Positions 26,290 through 36,094 of a stretch of DNA of 64,000 nucleotides are shown piece by piece. Under the pieces are notes generated by a model that saw only the letters and a program-made list of their open reading frames with translations, was not told where the DNA came from and searched no databases. The stretch comes from Azospirillum brasilense (GTDB taxonomy: Bacteria; Pseudomonadota; Alphaproteobacteria; Azospirillales; Azospirillaceae). Within the stretch, counting starts at the first letter, position 1, and each line of letters begins with the position of its first letter. The DNA is taken from positions 1,164,501-1,228,500 of the forward strand of contig NZ_CP012915.1 in assembly GCF_001315015.1 (NCBI RefSeq). Direction: 5' to 3'. Both the position numbers and the translations under genes were made by a program.

Positions 26290-26709
26290 ATGCACCGCGG
26301 TTCCACCATGTTCGACTATGGCCAGGACGGCGACGAGCCGCTCCCCGACGCCGTCATCCGTTCCGGCGGGCCGCGGTCCGTCCAGCACCTGCTGCTCTCG
26401 CTGTCGCCCGAGAATCCGCTCTACCTTTACGCCGACGCGGCGGACGCCGGGGGCGGGGCCTATTACCGGGACTCCCGCGAGGTCTGGCAGTCGCTGGCCG
26501 ACGGGGAGGGGCAGCGCTGGCGCTGGTTCGTCGGCAGCCAGGGCCGCGTCGTCGAGGCCGCCCCCGGCGACGTCCACGGCCTGCGCCGCGCCGCGCCGGT
26601 CGCCCTCACCATCACGTGGTACAGCCTGCCGGACCGCGAGAGCGTCGGGCGGGTGCGCAACGCCCTGCGCGCCATCGGCGCAACCTGCACCCGCGGCCCG
26701 GCGGGCTGA
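26290..26709 (+). CDS. Hypothetical protein
   Basis: A 139-residue soluble protein that I do not recognise. It has a mixed beta pattern (QHLLLSLSPENPLYLYAD, then WRWFVGSQGRVVEAAPG). The middle APGDVHGL could be a cupin-like turn, but no metal-ligand pattern is complete. Start is uncertain: the ATG at 26290 or one six codons later; neither has a clear ribosome site. It follows the cupin gene by 28 bases. Confidence 0.6.
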   Translation: MHRGSTMFDYGQDGDEPLPDAVIRSGGPRSVQHLLLSLSPENPLYLYADAADAGGGAYYRDSREVWQSLADGEGQRWRWFVGSQGRVVEAAPGDVHGLRRAAPVALTITWYSLPDRESVGRVRNALRAIGATCTRGPAG

Positions 26710-26912
26710 AAGCGTACCTCCATCGTGAACGCATGGGCGCCATGTCATTTCGGAATCCCTCTTGATCAGGCCGGGATTGTGTGGGCGCGACTTCTGTCCT
26801 AATGTTAGGATCCAGGAATCCGGGAGCATCCGACAGAGTGGCCGTCACCCAGGCACAGCCTTCGCGCGTTCTGACGCCCTGTGCCTCATCGCTCGCCCTG
26901 CGGTGACCGCCC

Positions 26913-27566
26913 ATGATGGCCTCTTCCCACATGATCGTCGGCGGGGCGGCGTGGTTCTACGCCTCGGCGCGCTTCGGCCTGCCTTTTGACGTGGTGGCGT
27001 TCGGGGCGGCGGTGATCGGGTCGCTGGCGCCGGACATCGACCATCCCAAATCAACGCTCGGCCAGTTGATGCGGCCCCTGTCGAACGTGATCTCCGCCGT
27101 CTTCGGGCATCGCGGCGTCACCCATTCCACGCTGGCCATCGCGGGATGCTTTTGGGTCCTGCACGAGTACGCGGACTACTCGCACCTGATCCTGCCCTTC
27201 CTGATCGGTTATCTGACCCATCTGGCGGGCGACCTGCTGACCCCGGCGGGGCTGCCGCTGCTCTGGCCGATCAAGCGGCGGCGCAACTTCGCGCTGCCCA
27301 TCCTGAAGACCGGCGGATTCTCGGAGCAGCTGGCGGTCACGCTGCTGGCCGGCTGGATGATCTCCGGCCTGTTTTCCGCATCCTGGCCGGGCCTGCCCCT
27401 CGACCGCCTGCCCTTCGAGAACTGGATGGCGATGGACCGCCCGTGGCGCTCCGCCGTCGTCGCGGCGCAAGGATTCCTTGGAGAGGAAGGGCGGGAACGC
27501 AGTGCGCCGCCGATTCCCGCGCGCAAGCCCGCTGAGCCGGCGAAGACCCGCCCGTTGAAAGGATGA
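26913..27566 (+). CDS. Metal-dependent hydrolase, YdjM/DUF457 membrane family
   Basis: A 217-residue membrane protein of the YdjM (LexA-regulated, DUF457) family. The signature runs through ASSHMIVGGAAWFYA, SLAPDIDHPKS and GHRGVTHSTLA, and YLTHLAGDLLTPAGLPLL; these hold the conserved Asp/His putative metal ligands. Four or so membrane segments are predicted. Activity has not been shown for the family. The start could be either of two adjacent ATG codons. No SOS box was recognised upstream. Confidence 0.82.
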   Translation: MMASSHMIVGGAAWFYASARFGLPFDVVAFGAAVIGSLAPDIDHPKSTLGQLMRPLSNVISAVFGHRGVTHSTLAIAGCFWVLHEYADYSHLILPFLIGYLTHLAGDLLTPAGLPLLWPIKRRRNFALPILKTGGFSEQLAVTLLAGWMISGLFSASWPGLPLDRLPFENWMAMDRPWRSAVVAAQGFLGEEGRERSAPPIPARKPAEPAKTRPLKG

Positions 27567-27764
27567 GGCATGAGTGTTTGGGTTGTGTTTTAAATGTAAC
27601 GGTCAATGACTTATCTTTGCTTTCAGTTTCGCCAACCTTGTTGCATTTCGTCATAGAGACCGTGAAAATCTGTCTTTGTCACCGCTTAGCGATTCGTTAG
27701 GCTTTTTAGGCATATTCTAACAACCATATCCAATCGATCTTAGATTGAATTTCCACACGCTTCG

Positions 27765-29396
27765 ATGCGGACGGATCCGACCATGGCAAAGCTCCGGATG
27801 TCGAAAGAGACGCAGGCGGCCGACGGCGCCCCTCCCGATGCGGCGACGGCGCTTCCGCTCCATCTCGCCCTGCCCGATCTGCCCGGCGGGCAGGACAACA
27901 GCCTGAAGCGTGTGTCCGACGTGCTGGCCCCGCTGGATCATGGGCAGAAGCTCCAGCTCTACAAGATGATCCGCGACGGCTATCTGGAGGACATGGCCGA
28001 GCCGGTCGCCCAGATGCTGGTCACCATGCTGAACGGGCGGCGGTCCGAGCACGCGCGGCGCGTCTGGACCGGCCTGTTCGACGCGCTGATCCTGCGCGAC
28101 GATTCCCTGCTGACCAGCGGGGTCCGGCTGGCCGGCGCGCTGCATCTGGCGGACGTCAGCGCCTGGTGGTTCGCCCTGGCTCCGCGCATGGAACCGCTGG
28201 TCGGCCGCGTCCAGGAGACGGTGGCCCGGCTCGCCAAGGACCAACCGCTCAACGAGATCTTCGCTTCCGCCGAGGCGCAGGGCTGGGCAGACGAGCTGCG
28301 CCAGCGCAGCCTCGCCGTGCTGGCCCGCCTGCGCGCGACGCCGGCGGCGGCGACCGCCTTCCTGGCCGAGGTGTCGGGCTTCCGCGCGCAGATGTTGAAA
28401 CGCCACGGCGTCCGCCAGCGCGAGGGCGTCGCCCGTGCGGAGCTGGAGCGGATGGAAACCATCCTTCTGGCGGCCCCCGCCTGGGCGGACCAGCCCCTGC
28501 CGTCGCTGCTGCACGGCGACCCGGTGCGTCTGGCGCGGGAGATGGTGCGCCGCGGCGACTGCACGCGCGACGGGGCGGCCATGTTCGCGGTGGCCGGCCT
28601 GCACAGGCGCGACGACGCCGCCCTGGCGACCCGCCTCTTCGAAGCCTTCCCCGTCGCTGTGGCCAAGGACGCCATCATCGGCCGCCTTCTGGTCGCCGCG
28701 GAGGCGCTGAAGGCCACATTGACCGGCAGCTTCCTCAGCAAGCCGGGCCTGCTGGTGGCGGACGCGGTGGACGACCGCGACCATCCCTCCGCCCAGCTCC
28801 AGCATTTCCTGGCCTGGTACGACGCCGTCCACGCGCTGGAGCTGGACACCACCGACCGCGAACGCAACATGGTCCATCAGGCCTTCCGCGAGCTGAGCAA
28901 CGCGGTGCACGAGGACCTTGCTCCCGTGCTGGCCCGGCGGATCGAGGCGCTGACCATGCACAGCGTGCTCGACCCGCTGATGGAGCGCGTGCGCTTCGTC
29001 AACGAGTTCCAGGCGCAGTTGGCGCGGCGCGGCATCGTGTCGTCGGGCAAGCCGTGGCGGACCGAGGACGGCAACCACGTCGCCACGGTCTTCCGCCGCC
29101 TGTCCTCCACCGGCGCCGCGGAAGGGCTGCGGACGCTCGGTCAGCTCGCCGATCTGGCGGACATGCTGAGCTATCCCATCGAGATCACCGCGCTCGACAT
29201 CGCGCTTGCCGGGGTGATCGAGGCGGCCTTGCGGCAGCAGCAGACGTTTGGCGCTGCCGAAACCCGCCTGATCGACCGCGTCATCGCCGTGTCGAGCGAC
29301 GAGCGCAAGCGCTGCCGTTGGTGGGTCGCTCCGGAGGTCGTCACCTTGCTGGACGCCGCGGAAAAGTCCGGCATCGCCGGTCCCACGAAGAAGTAA
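27765..29396 (+). CDS. Large hypothetical protein, unrecognised
   Basis: A 543-residue protein, mostly alpha-helical by composition, rich in Ala, Leu and Arg, without signal peptide or membrane segments. I do not recognise a domain. Helical stretches such as KLQLYKMIRDGYLEDMAE and VHQAFRELSNAVHEDLA suggest a scaffold or repeat fold. Start could be the first ATG or one six codons later (MAKLRMSKET). It follows a 198-base AT-richer spacer that probably holds its promoter, and stands alone before the pao genes. Confidence 0.7.
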   Translation: MRTDPTMAKLRMSKETQAADGAPPDAATALPLHLALPDLPGGQDNSLKRVSDVLAPLDHGQKLQLYKMIRDGYLEDMAEPVAQMLVTMLNGRRSEHARRVWTGLFDALILRDDSLLTSGVRLAGALHLADVSAWWFALAPRMEPLVGRVQETVARLAKDQPLNEIFASAEAQGWADELRQRSLAVLARLRATPAAATAFLAEVSGFRAQMLKRHGVRQREGVARAELERMETILLAAPAWADQPLPSLLHGDPVRLAREMVRRGDCTRDGAAMFAVAGLHRRDDAALATRLFEAFPVAVAKDAIIGRLLVAAEALKATLTGSFLSKPGLLVADAVDDRDHPSAQLQHFLAWYDAVHALELDTTDRERNMVHQAFRELSNAVHEDLAPVLARRIEALTMHSVLDPLMERVRFVNEFQAQLARRGIVSSGKPWRTEDGNHVATVFRRLSSTGAAEGLRTLGQLADLADMLSYPIEITALDIALAGVIEAALRQQQTFGAAETRLIDRVIAVSSDERKRCRWWVAPEVVTLLDAAEKSGIAGPTKK

Positions 29397-29575
29397 CGGC
29401 ACCCCACCGACATTCCACCGTTTCAGCTTGTGCCAGGATGCCAGGCACCCGTTGCCGGCCGGTTCGTTCCGGCTGCGGAACGGCGGTGCCAGCCTCCTGT
29501 TGTCCGGACATGTGAAGCCGGCGCCGTCCTTGATCGTGGCGGCGTCCGGCGCTCCCCCGCAGATCCGGAGTCTCC

Positions 29576-30112
29576 ATGGCACAGCTCAAGGCCAGCCTGC
29601 GCCCGGCCCCCGCCCCGCCGCCCGAACCAATTCCCGTCACGCTGAACGTCAACGGGGTGGAGCGGACGCTTCACCTCGCGCCATGGACGACGCTGCTGGA
29701 CGCGTTGCGCCTGCACCTCGACCTGACCGGCACCAAGAAAGGCTGCGACCACGGCCAGTGCGGGGCCTGCACCGTGCTGGTGGACGGGCGGCGCATCAAT
29801 TCCTGCCTGACGCTGGCGGCGATGCAGGACGGCCGCAAGGTCACCACCATCGAGGGGCTGACCACCGGCGACGCGCTCCACCCGCTCCAGGAAGCCTTCA
29901 TCGAGCATGACGCCTTCCAGTGCGGCTATTGCACGCCGGGCCAGATCTGTTCCGCCGCCGGGCTGATCGCCGAAGGCAAGGCCACCACCGACGACGAGAT
30001 CCGCGAGTTGATGAGCGGCAACCTCTGCCGCTGCGGGGCCTATCCCAACATCGTCGCGGCGATCCGGCAGGCCATGGCCACCGCCGCCCCGAAGACGGAG
30101 GGCGCGCCATGA
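29576..30112 (+). CDS. paoA: Aldehyde oxidoreductase iron-sulfur subunit (PaoA type)
   Basis: A 178-residue two-[2Fe-2S] subunit of the xanthine oxidase family. The plant-ferredoxin-type cluster uses CDHGQCGACTVL and a later SCLTL; the second cluster uses CGYCTPGQ and CRCGAY. It passes electrons from the molybdenum centre to FAD. Unlike E. coli PaoA, no twin-arginine signal is seen in the Pro- and Ala-rich N-terminus, so a cytoplasmic location is likely. The stop overlaps the next start (ATGA). Confidence 0.9.
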   Translation: MAQLKASLRPAPAPPPEPIPVTLNVNGVERTLHLAPWTTLLDALRLHLDLTGTKKGCDHGQCGACTVLVDGRRINSCLTLAAMQDGRKVTTIEGLTTGDALHPLQEAFIEHDAFQCGYCTPGQICSAAGLIAEGKATTDDEIRELMSGNLCRCGAYPNIVAAIRQAMATAAPKTEGAP

Positions 30113-31107
30113 GATCCTTCACCTACGCCCGCGCCGAGAGCGCGGCGGACGCGGTCGGACGGGCCGGCGCCTCCGGAACCGCCTTCGTCGCCGGGGGGAC
30201 CAACCTGCTCGACCTGATGAAGGCCGATGTGCTGCGGCCGGAGGGGCTGGTCGACATCTCCCGCCTGCCGCTGGACCGGATCGAGGAGACGGCGGAGGGC
30301 GGCCTGCGGTTGGGCGCGCTGGCCCGCAACGCAGACACCGCCTACGACGAGCGCGTGCAGACCCGCTACCCCATGCTGTCCATGGCGATCCTCGCCGGCG
30401 CCTCGGCGCAGCTCCGCAACATGGCGACCAACGGCGGCAACCTGCTGCAACGGACGCGCTGCTATTACTTCTACGACACGGCCACCCCCTGCAACAAACG
30501 GGAGCCGGGGTCGGGCTGCGGCGCGATCGGCGGGGTCAACCGCATCCACGCCATCCTGGGCGCCAGCGACCGGTGCATCGCCGTCCACCCCTCCGACCTC
30601 TGCGTCGCTCTGGCGGCGCTCGACGCGGTGGTCCAGGTGACCGGGCCGGACGGCGAGCGCAGCATCCCCTTCGCCGAGTTCCACCGCCTGCCCGGCGACC
30701 GCCCGGAGATCGACACCACCTTGCAGCCGGGCGACCTCGTCACGGCCATCGACCTGCCGGCCAGGGGCTTCGCCGAACACTCCACCTATCTGAAGGTCCG
30801 CGACCGCGCCTCCTACGCCTTCGCGCTGGTGTCGGTGGCGGCGGGTCTGGAGATGGACGGGGGCACCGTCCGCAACGCCCGTCTGGCGCTGGGCGGCGTC
30901 GCCCACAAGCCCTGGCGCGACCCGGAGGCGGAGGCCGCCCTCGTCGGCAAGCCCGCCACGCCCGACAGCTTCCGCGCCGCCGCGCGCGTGCTGCTGCGCG
31001 ACGCCAAGGGGCACGAGCACAACAGCTTCAAGATCGACCTCGCCGAGCGCGCCATCGTCCGCGCCCTGACCGAAGCCGCCGAGCGCAAGGGAGCGCCCCG
31101 TCCATGA
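30109..31107 (+). CDS. paoB: Aldehyde oxidoreductase FAD subunit with extra [4Fe-4S] motif (PaoB type)
   Basis: A 332-residue FAD-binding medium subunit. The FAD motifs are FVAGGTNLLDLM and the NMATNGGNLLQRTRC region. Between them and HAILGAS lies an insertion with cysteines in RCYYFYD, PCNKREPGSGCG and RCIA, matching the additional [4Fe-4S] cluster of E. coli PaoB. The start ATG overlaps the stop of the iron-sulfur subunit and its own stop overlaps the next gene, so the three subunits are translated together. Confidence 0.9.
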   Translation: MRSFTYARAESAADAVGRAGASGTAFVAGGTNLLDLMKADVLRPEGLVDISRLPLDRIEETAEGGLRLGALARNADTAYDERVQTRYPMLSMAILAGASAQLRNMATNGGNLLQRTRCYYFYDTATPCNKREPGSGCGAIGGVNRIHAILGASDRCIAVHPSDLCVALAALDAVVQVTGPDGERSIPFAEFHRLPGDRPEIDTTLQPGDLVTAIDLPARGFAEHSTYLKVRDRASYAFALVSVAAGLEMDGGTVRNARLALGGVAHKPWRDPEAEAALVGKPATPDSFRAAARVLLRDAKGHEHNSFKIDLAERAIVRALTEAAERKGAPRP

Positions 31108-33380
31108 TCGCCATTCCCAGCATCCCCGGCTTCCTGACGGAGCCCAACGGCCCCATCGGCAAGCCCGTCAGCCGGGTGGACGGGCGGAAAAAGGTGACCG
31201 GTGACGCCCATTACGCCGCCGAGTTCAGCTTGCCGGACCTCGCTCACGGTTACATCGTCTCCAGCGCCATCGCGCGTGGGCGGATCACCCGCATCGACAC
31301 GGCGGCGGCACTCGCCCTGCCCGGCGTCATTCACGTCTTCACCCATGAGAACCGGCCGAGCCTCGCCTGGTTCGACCGCAAGTGGAAGGACGACGACGCG
31401 CCGAAGGGGGCGCCCTTCCGCCCGCTCTACGACGCGGAGATCCACCACGCGCTCCAGCCGGTGGCGCTGGTGATCGCCGAGAGCTTCGAACTGGCCCGCT
31501 ACGCCGCCCGCCTCGTCCACATCGAGTATGAGGCGGCGCCCCACCAGACCGACCTGCGCGCCAACCGCGCGGACAGTTTCACCCCCGGCAAGGACAAGGG
31601 CGGTTTCCAACCCCCGCCGAAGCCGCGCGGCGACTCGGAGCAGGCCTTCCTCGACTCGCCCGTCAAGGTGGACGCGGAGTTCACCCAGGCCGCGGAATAC
31701 CACAACCCGATGGAGATGCACGCCACCACGGTCCTACACCACGACGACGGCACGCTGACCGTCCACGACAAGACCCAGGGCGCGCAGAACTGCCACACCT
31801 ACATCTGCAACGTCTTCGGCCTGGCCAAATCCGCGGTGCGGGTGATGTCGCCCTTCGTCGGCGGCGCCTTCGGCTCCGGCTTGCGGCCGCAGCACCAGCT
31901 CTTCATGGCCATGCTGGCGGCGACGCAGTTGAAACGCTCCGTCCGGGTGGAGCTGTCGCGCCCGCAGATGTTCAGCTTCGGCCACCGGCCCGAAACCATC
32001 CAGCGGGTGGCGCTGGGCGCCGACCGCGACGGCACGCTGCGGGCGCTGATCCATGAGGCGGTGCAGGAAAGCTCGCGGAACGAGAACTATGTGGAGATCG
32101 TCGTCAACTGGTCGGGCCAGCAGTACAAGTGCGACAACGTCCGGCTGGACTACACGCTGACGCGGCTGGACGTGCACACGCCGCTGGACCAGCGCGCGCC
32201 GGGGGCGGCGACCGGTGTCACGGCGCTGGAAATCGCCATGGACGAGTTGGCCGGCAAACTCGGCATGGACCCGCTGGAGCTTCGCCTGAGGAACTACACG
32301 GAGACCGACCCCAACACCGGAAACCCCTTCTCCAGCAAGGAGCTGCGGGCCTGCTTCCAGCAGGGGGCGGAGCGGTTCGGCTGGGCGAAGCGCAGCCCCG
32401 CGCCGCGCTCCATGCGGGACGGGCGCGAACTGATCGGCTGGGGCATGGCGGCGGGCGTGTGGGACGCCATGCAGGGGCAGGCCGCCGCCAAGGCCGTCCT
32501 GGGCGTCGACGGCAAGCTGGTGGTGTCCAGCGCCACCGCCGACATCGGCACCGGCACCTACACCGTCATGACGCAGATCGCCGCCGACGTGCTGGGCCTG
32601 CCGATCGGGGAGGTGACCTTCTGCCTGGGCGATTCCTCGCTGCCCACCGCCCCCATCGAAGGCGGGTCCTGGACCGTCTCCACCGTCGGGTCGGCAGTGA
32701 AGGCGGTGTGCGACCGGGTGCGGTCACAGTTGGTGACGTTGGCCGGCAAGCGGGACGACAGCCCGCTGAAGGGCGTGGCGGAGGAGGATATTCTCTTCGC
32801 CGACGGCCATCTGATCGTCCGGAACGACCGGGCGCGGCGGCTGTCCATCACCGACGTGATGCGCGGCTCCGGCACCCTCAGCATCGAGGAGGAGGCGCGC
32901 GCCCTGCCCTATCTGCTGGCGCGGGCGCGGCACACCTTCGCCACCCACTCCGCGGTCTTCGTGGAGGTCCGGGTGGATGAGGATCTCGGCACCATCCGGG
33001 TATCGCGCGTGGTCAGCGCCATCGCCGCCGGACGCATCATCAACCCCAAGACGGCGCGCAGCCAGATCCAGGGCGCCGTGGTCTGGGGCATCGGCATGGG
33101 TCTGGAGGAGGAGGCCTTCACCGACCACCGGCTGGGCCGCGTGATGAACCACGACTACGCCGAGTACCATGTCCCGGTGAACGCCGACGTGCCGGACATC
33201 GACGTGCTGTTCGTCGAGGAGCATGACGACATGGTCAACGCGCTGGGCGCCAAGGGGGTCGGCGAGATCGGCATCGTCGGCGTTCCCGCCGCCATCGCCA
33301 ACGCCATCCATCACGCGACCGGCGTGCGCGTGCGCGATTTCCCGATCACGTTGGACAAGGTGCTGGCGGGACTGCGCTGA
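31104..33380 (+). CDS. paoC: Aldehyde oxidoreductase molybdopterin subunit (PaoC type)
   Basis: A 758-residue molybdenum subunit. It opens with SRVDGRKKVTGDAHYAAE, has the FVGGAFGSG molybdopterin loop, and ends with AKGVGEIG, which places the catalytic glutamate near residue 721. It would oxidise aldehydes to acids, probably using molybdopterin cytosine dinucleotide; the actual aldehyde is unknown. No paoD-type chaperone or moco insertion gene is adjacent. A palindromic repeat follows, between it and the convergent ahpF. Confidence 0.9.
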   Translation: MIAIPSIPGFLTEPNGPIGKPVSRVDGRKKVTGDAHYAAEFSLPDLAHGYIVSSAIARGRITRIDTAAALALPGVIHVFTHENRPSLAWFDRKWKDDDAPKGAPFRPLYDAEIHHALQPVALVIAESFELARYAARLVHIEYEAAPHQTDLRANRADSFTPGKDKGGFQPPPKPRGDSEQAFLDSPVKVDAEFTQAAEYHNPMEMHATTVLHHDDGTLTVHDKTQGAQNCHTYICNVFGLAKSAVRVMSPFVGGAFGSGLRPQHQLFMAMLAATQLKRSVRVELSRPQMFSFGHRPETIQRVALGADRDGTLRALIHEAVQESSRNENYVEIVVNWSGQQYKCDNVRLDYTLTRLDVHTPLDQRAPGAATGVTALEIAMDELAGKLGMDPLELRLRNYTETDPNTGNPFSSKELRACFQQGAERFGWAKRSPAPRSMRDGRELIGWGMAAGVWDAMQGQAAAKAVLGVDGKLVVSSATADIGTGTYTVMTQIAADVLGLPIGEVTFCLGDSSLPTAPIEGGSWTVSTVGSAVKAVCDRVRSQLVTLAGKRDDSPLKGVAEEDILFADGHLIVRNDRARRLSITDVMRGSGTLSIEEEARALPYLLARARHTFATHSAVFVEVRVDEDLGTIRVSRVVSAIAAGRIINPKTARSQIQGAVVWGIGMGLEEEAFTDHRLGRVMNHDYAEYHVPVNADVPDIDVLFVEEHDDMVNALGAKGVGEIGIVGVPAAIANAIHHATGVRVRDFPITLDKVLAGLR

Positions 33381-33401
33381 CGGGAGCGGGGGCACGCGAC
33401 G

Positions 33402-33486
33402 GGCCCCCACCCAACCCTCCCCCGCTTTCGCAGGGGAGGGCTTTTCTCCTCCCCCTGCGATAGCGGGGGGAGGCCGGGAGGGGGGC
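33402..33486. repeat. GC-rich interspersed palindromic repeat, copy 2
   Basis: Same structure as the element at 59-145: GGCCCCC at one end and GGGGGGCC at the other, with inner CCCTCCCCCGC and GCGGGGGGAGG blocks. It lies between the convergent paoC and ahpF genes and could end both transcripts as a strong hairpin. Confidence 0.7.
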
Positions 33487-33520
33487 CATACACGGCCACC
33501 TCCCAAACCATCCGTCCCCC

Positions 33521-35101
33521 TTACGCCGCGGCGACGGCCTCGACCGGCGCCATGCGGATCAGGTAGTCGAAGGCCGATAGGGCCGCCTTCGAGCCCTCGC
33601 CCATGGCGATGACGATCTGCTTGTAGGGCACCGTCGTCGCATCGCCCGCCGCGAACACGCCGGGGACGGAGGTCTGGCCGCGGGCGTCCACCTCGATCTC
33701 GCCGCGCGGGCTCAGCGCCACAGCGCCCTTCAGCCATTCTGTGTTGGGCACGAGGCCGATCTGCACGAAGATGCCCTCCAGGTCGATGCGGTGCACCTCA
33801 CTGGTGTTGCGGTTCTTGTAGCTGAGGCCGGTCACCTTGGTGCCGTCGCCATGCACCTCGGTCGTCAGGCCCGAGGTGATGACGCGCACGTTGGGCAGGC
33901 TGCGCAGCTTGCGCTGGAGCACCTCGTCGGCACGGAGCTGGCTGTCGAACTCGATCAGCGTCACCTCGGCGACAATGCCGGCGAGGTCGATGGCCGCTTC
34001 CACGCCGGAGTTGCCGCCGCCGATGACCGCCACGCGCTTGCCCTTGAACAGCGGGCCGTCGCAGTGCGGGCAGTAGGCCACGCCCTTGTTGCGGTACTCG
34101 TCCTCGCCGGGGACGCCCATCTGGCGCCAGCGGGCGCCGGTGGACAGGATCACCGTCTTGGACTTCAGCGAGGCGCCGTTGGCGAGCTGGACCTCGATCA
34201 GGCCGCCCGGACCCTCGGCGGGGATCAGCTTGTCCGCCCGCTGCAGGTTCATCACGTCGACCTCATACTCCTTGACGTGCTGCTCCAGCGCGGTGGCCAG
34301 CTTCGGACCCTCGGTGTGGGAGACGGAGATGAAGTTCTCGATGGCCATGGTGTCGAGCACCTGACCGCCGAAGCGCTCCGCCGCCACACCGGTGCGGATG
34401 CCCTTGCGGGCCGCGTAGATCGCCGCCGCGGCGCCGGCCGGGCCGCCACCGATCACCAGCACGTCGAAGGCGTCCTTGGCCTTGATCTTCTCCGCGTCGC
34501 GCTGCGAGGCGCCGGTGTCGATCTTGGCGAGGATCTGCTCCAGCCCCATGCGGCCCTGGCCGAACGGCTCGCCGTTCAGGAATATGGACGGCACGGCCAT
34601 GATCTTGCGCGAGTCGACCTCCTGCTGGAACAGCGCGCCGTCGATGGCGACATGCTTGATCCGCGGGTTCAGGACACTCATCAGGTTCAGGGCCTGCACC
34701 ACGTCGGGGCAGTTCTGGCAGGACAGCGAGAAGTAGGTCTCGAAGCGGTACTCACCCTCCAGCGCCTTCACCTGCTCGATGACCTCCGCCGACTCCTTGG
34801 AGGGGTGGCCACCAACCTGCAGCAGGGCGAGGATGAGGGAATTGAATTCATGGCCCATCGGCAGGCCGGCGAAGCGGACGCCGATGTCGGTGCCGGTGCG
34901 CTTGATCGCGAAGGAGGGCTTGCGCGCATCGTCGTCGGTGCGGACGAAGGTGATCTTGTCCGACAGGGACGCGATGTCCTGCAGCAGAGCCTGCATGTCC
35001 TGCGACTTGGCGCCGTCGTCCAGGGAGGCGGCCAGTTCGATGGGCTGCGTGATCTTGTCGAAATAGGCCTTGAGCTGGCCTTTGACGTTGCTATCCAACA
35101 C
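33521..35101 (-). CDS. ahpF: Alkyl hydroperoxide reductase subunit F
   Basis: A 526-residue flavoprotein disulfide reductase. The N-terminal tandem thioredoxin-fold domain holds CQNCPDV (about residue 130). The FAD motif is [12 protein letters not shown], the NADH motif [12 protein letters not shown], and the active disulfide YCPHCDGP. It reduces AhpC with NADH. A GTG start is chosen: GTG then [13 protein letters not shown] matches the AhpF N-terminus, with a GGGAG ribosome site eight bases upstream. It lies 233 bases after ahpC, behind three tandem hairpins. Confidence 0.95.
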   Translation of the reverse strand: MLDSNVKGQLKAYFDKITQPIELAASLDDGAKSQDMQALLQDIASLSDKITFVRTDDDARKPSFAIKRTGTDIGVRFAGLPMGHEFNSLILALLQVGGHPSKESAEVIEQVKALEGEYRFETYFSLSCQNCPDVVQALNLMSVLNPRIKHVAIDGALFQQEVDSRKIMAVPSIFLNGEPFGQGRMGLEQILAKIDTGASQRDAEKIKAKDAFDVLVIGGGPAGAAAAIYAARKGIRTGVAAERFGGQVLDTMAIENFISVSHTEGPKLATALEQHVKEYEVDVMNLQRADKLIPAEGPGGLIEVQLANGASLKSKTVILSTGARWRQMGVPGEDEYRNKGVAYCPHCDGPLFKGKRVAVIGGGNSGVEAAIDLAGIVAEVTLIEFDSQLRADEVLQRKLRSLPNVRVITSGLTTEVHGDGTKVTGLSYKNRNTSEVHRIDLEGIFVQIGLVPNTEWLKGAVALSPRGEIEVDARGQTSVPGVFAAGDATTVPYKQIVIAMGEGSKAALSAFDYLIRMAPVEAVAAA

Positions 35102-35217
35102 GGCGAGGGCTCCCGAAAGTGGTTTTTCGAAGCGAGCCCGGTGGCGCCAGGGCGGGTCCGGGCAGCAGGGTGTCTTTGAACAGACTTTTTTTGAACGGAT
35201 GAAGGCCACTCGTGATC

Positions 35218-35242
35218 CGGGCCCGGAATCGATCCGGGCCCG
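35218..35242 (-). other. Perfect 10-base-pair hairpin, third of three between ahpC and ahpF
   Basis: CGGGCCCGGA, five-base loop, TCCGGGCCCG. No U tract follows on the minus strand (an A tract does), so it is not a simple terminator in the ahpC-to-ahpF direction. Confidence 0.75.
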
Positions 35243-35253
35243 AAGCCGTGGCG

Positions 35254-35274
35254 CCGCGGCCGGCGTGGCCGCGG
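35254..35274 (-). other. Perfect 8-base-pair hairpin, second of three between ahpC and ahpF
   Basis: CCGCGGCC, five-base loop GGCGT, GGCCGCGG, entirely G and C in the stem. Confidence 0.75.
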
Positions 35275-35283
35275 CCGAACCGT

Positions 35284-35305
35284 CCGGCCGCGGTTGTGCG
35301 GCCGG
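35284..35305 (-). other. Perfect 8-base-pair hairpin, first of three after ahpC
   Basis: CCGGCCGC, six-base loop GGTTGT, GCGGCCGG. It begins about 30 bases after the ahpC stop codon in the direction of transcription. Confidence 0.75.
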
Positions 35306-35334
35306 CGGTTCCCAGAGGATCAAGCCGGAGAGGC

Positions 35335-35898
35335 TTAGATCTTGCCGACGAGGTCGAGCGACGGGGCGAGCGTCTTCTCACCCTCTTCCCACTTGGCCGG
35401 GCAGACCTCGCCCGGGTGCGAGGCGACGTACTGGGCGGCCTTCACCTTGCGGAGCAGCTCGCGGGCGTCGCGGCCGATACCGCCGGCGGTGATCTCGACG
35501 ATCTGGATCTTGCCGTCCGGGTCGACGACGAAGGTGCCGCGGTCGGCGAGGCCCTTCTCCTCGATCAGGATCTCGAAGTTGCGGCAGATCGTGGCGGTCG
35601 GGTCGCCGACCATGGTGTAGGCGATCTTGCCGATGGCCGGCGAGGTGTCGTGCCAGGCCTTGTGGCAGAAGTGGGTATCGGTCGAAACGCTGTAGATCTC
35701 AACGCCGAGCTTCTGGAACTCGCTGTAGTTATCGGCCAGGTCTTCCAGCTCGGTCGGGCACACGAAGGTGAAGTCCGCCGGGTAGAAGAAGACGACCGAC
35801 CACTTGCCCTTCAGGTCGGCGTCGCTGACGTCGATGAACTTGCCGCCCTTGAAAGCGGTCGCCTTGAACGGCTTAATCTCGGTGTTGATCAAGGACAT
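35335..35898 (-). CDS. ahpC: Alkyl hydroperoxide reductase subunit C (peroxiredoxin)
   Basis: A 187-residue typical 2-Cys peroxiredoxin. The peroxidatic Cys47 is in [10 protein letters not shown] and the resolving Cys166 in [11 protein letters not shown], the same numbers as in E. coli AhpC. It reduces hydrogen peroxide and organic peroxides and is regenerated by AhpF, encoded downstream. A GGAGAAAT ribosome site precedes the ATG. It is divergent from oxyR, which almost certainly activates it. Confidence 0.97.
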   Translation of the reverse strand: MSLINTEIKPFKATAFKGGKFIDVSDADLKGKWSVVFFYPADFTFVCPTELEDLADNYSEFQKLGVEIYSVSTDTHFCHKAWHDTSPAIGKIAYTMVGDPTATICRNFEILIEEKGLADRGTFVVDPDGKIQIVEITAGGIGRDARELLRKVKAAQYVASHPGEVCPAKWEEGEKTLAPSLDLVGKI

Positions 35899-36094
35899 GA
35901 TTTCTCCATCAGTCTGAATGATTGGAGCAAGCGTCACTCCGGTGTCCTGCCCGCTTGGCCCCGTCTTCCCAATGGTGTCCCATATGGGCTACCGGTGCCG
36001 CGGCATCCCTGCCGGAAGTCTGCTCCCCCCTCGTTGGTCGCTTGACACCAGGGAAGTTAGGGGCAATGGGTCAGCGATGGAAGCGAAAAATACC

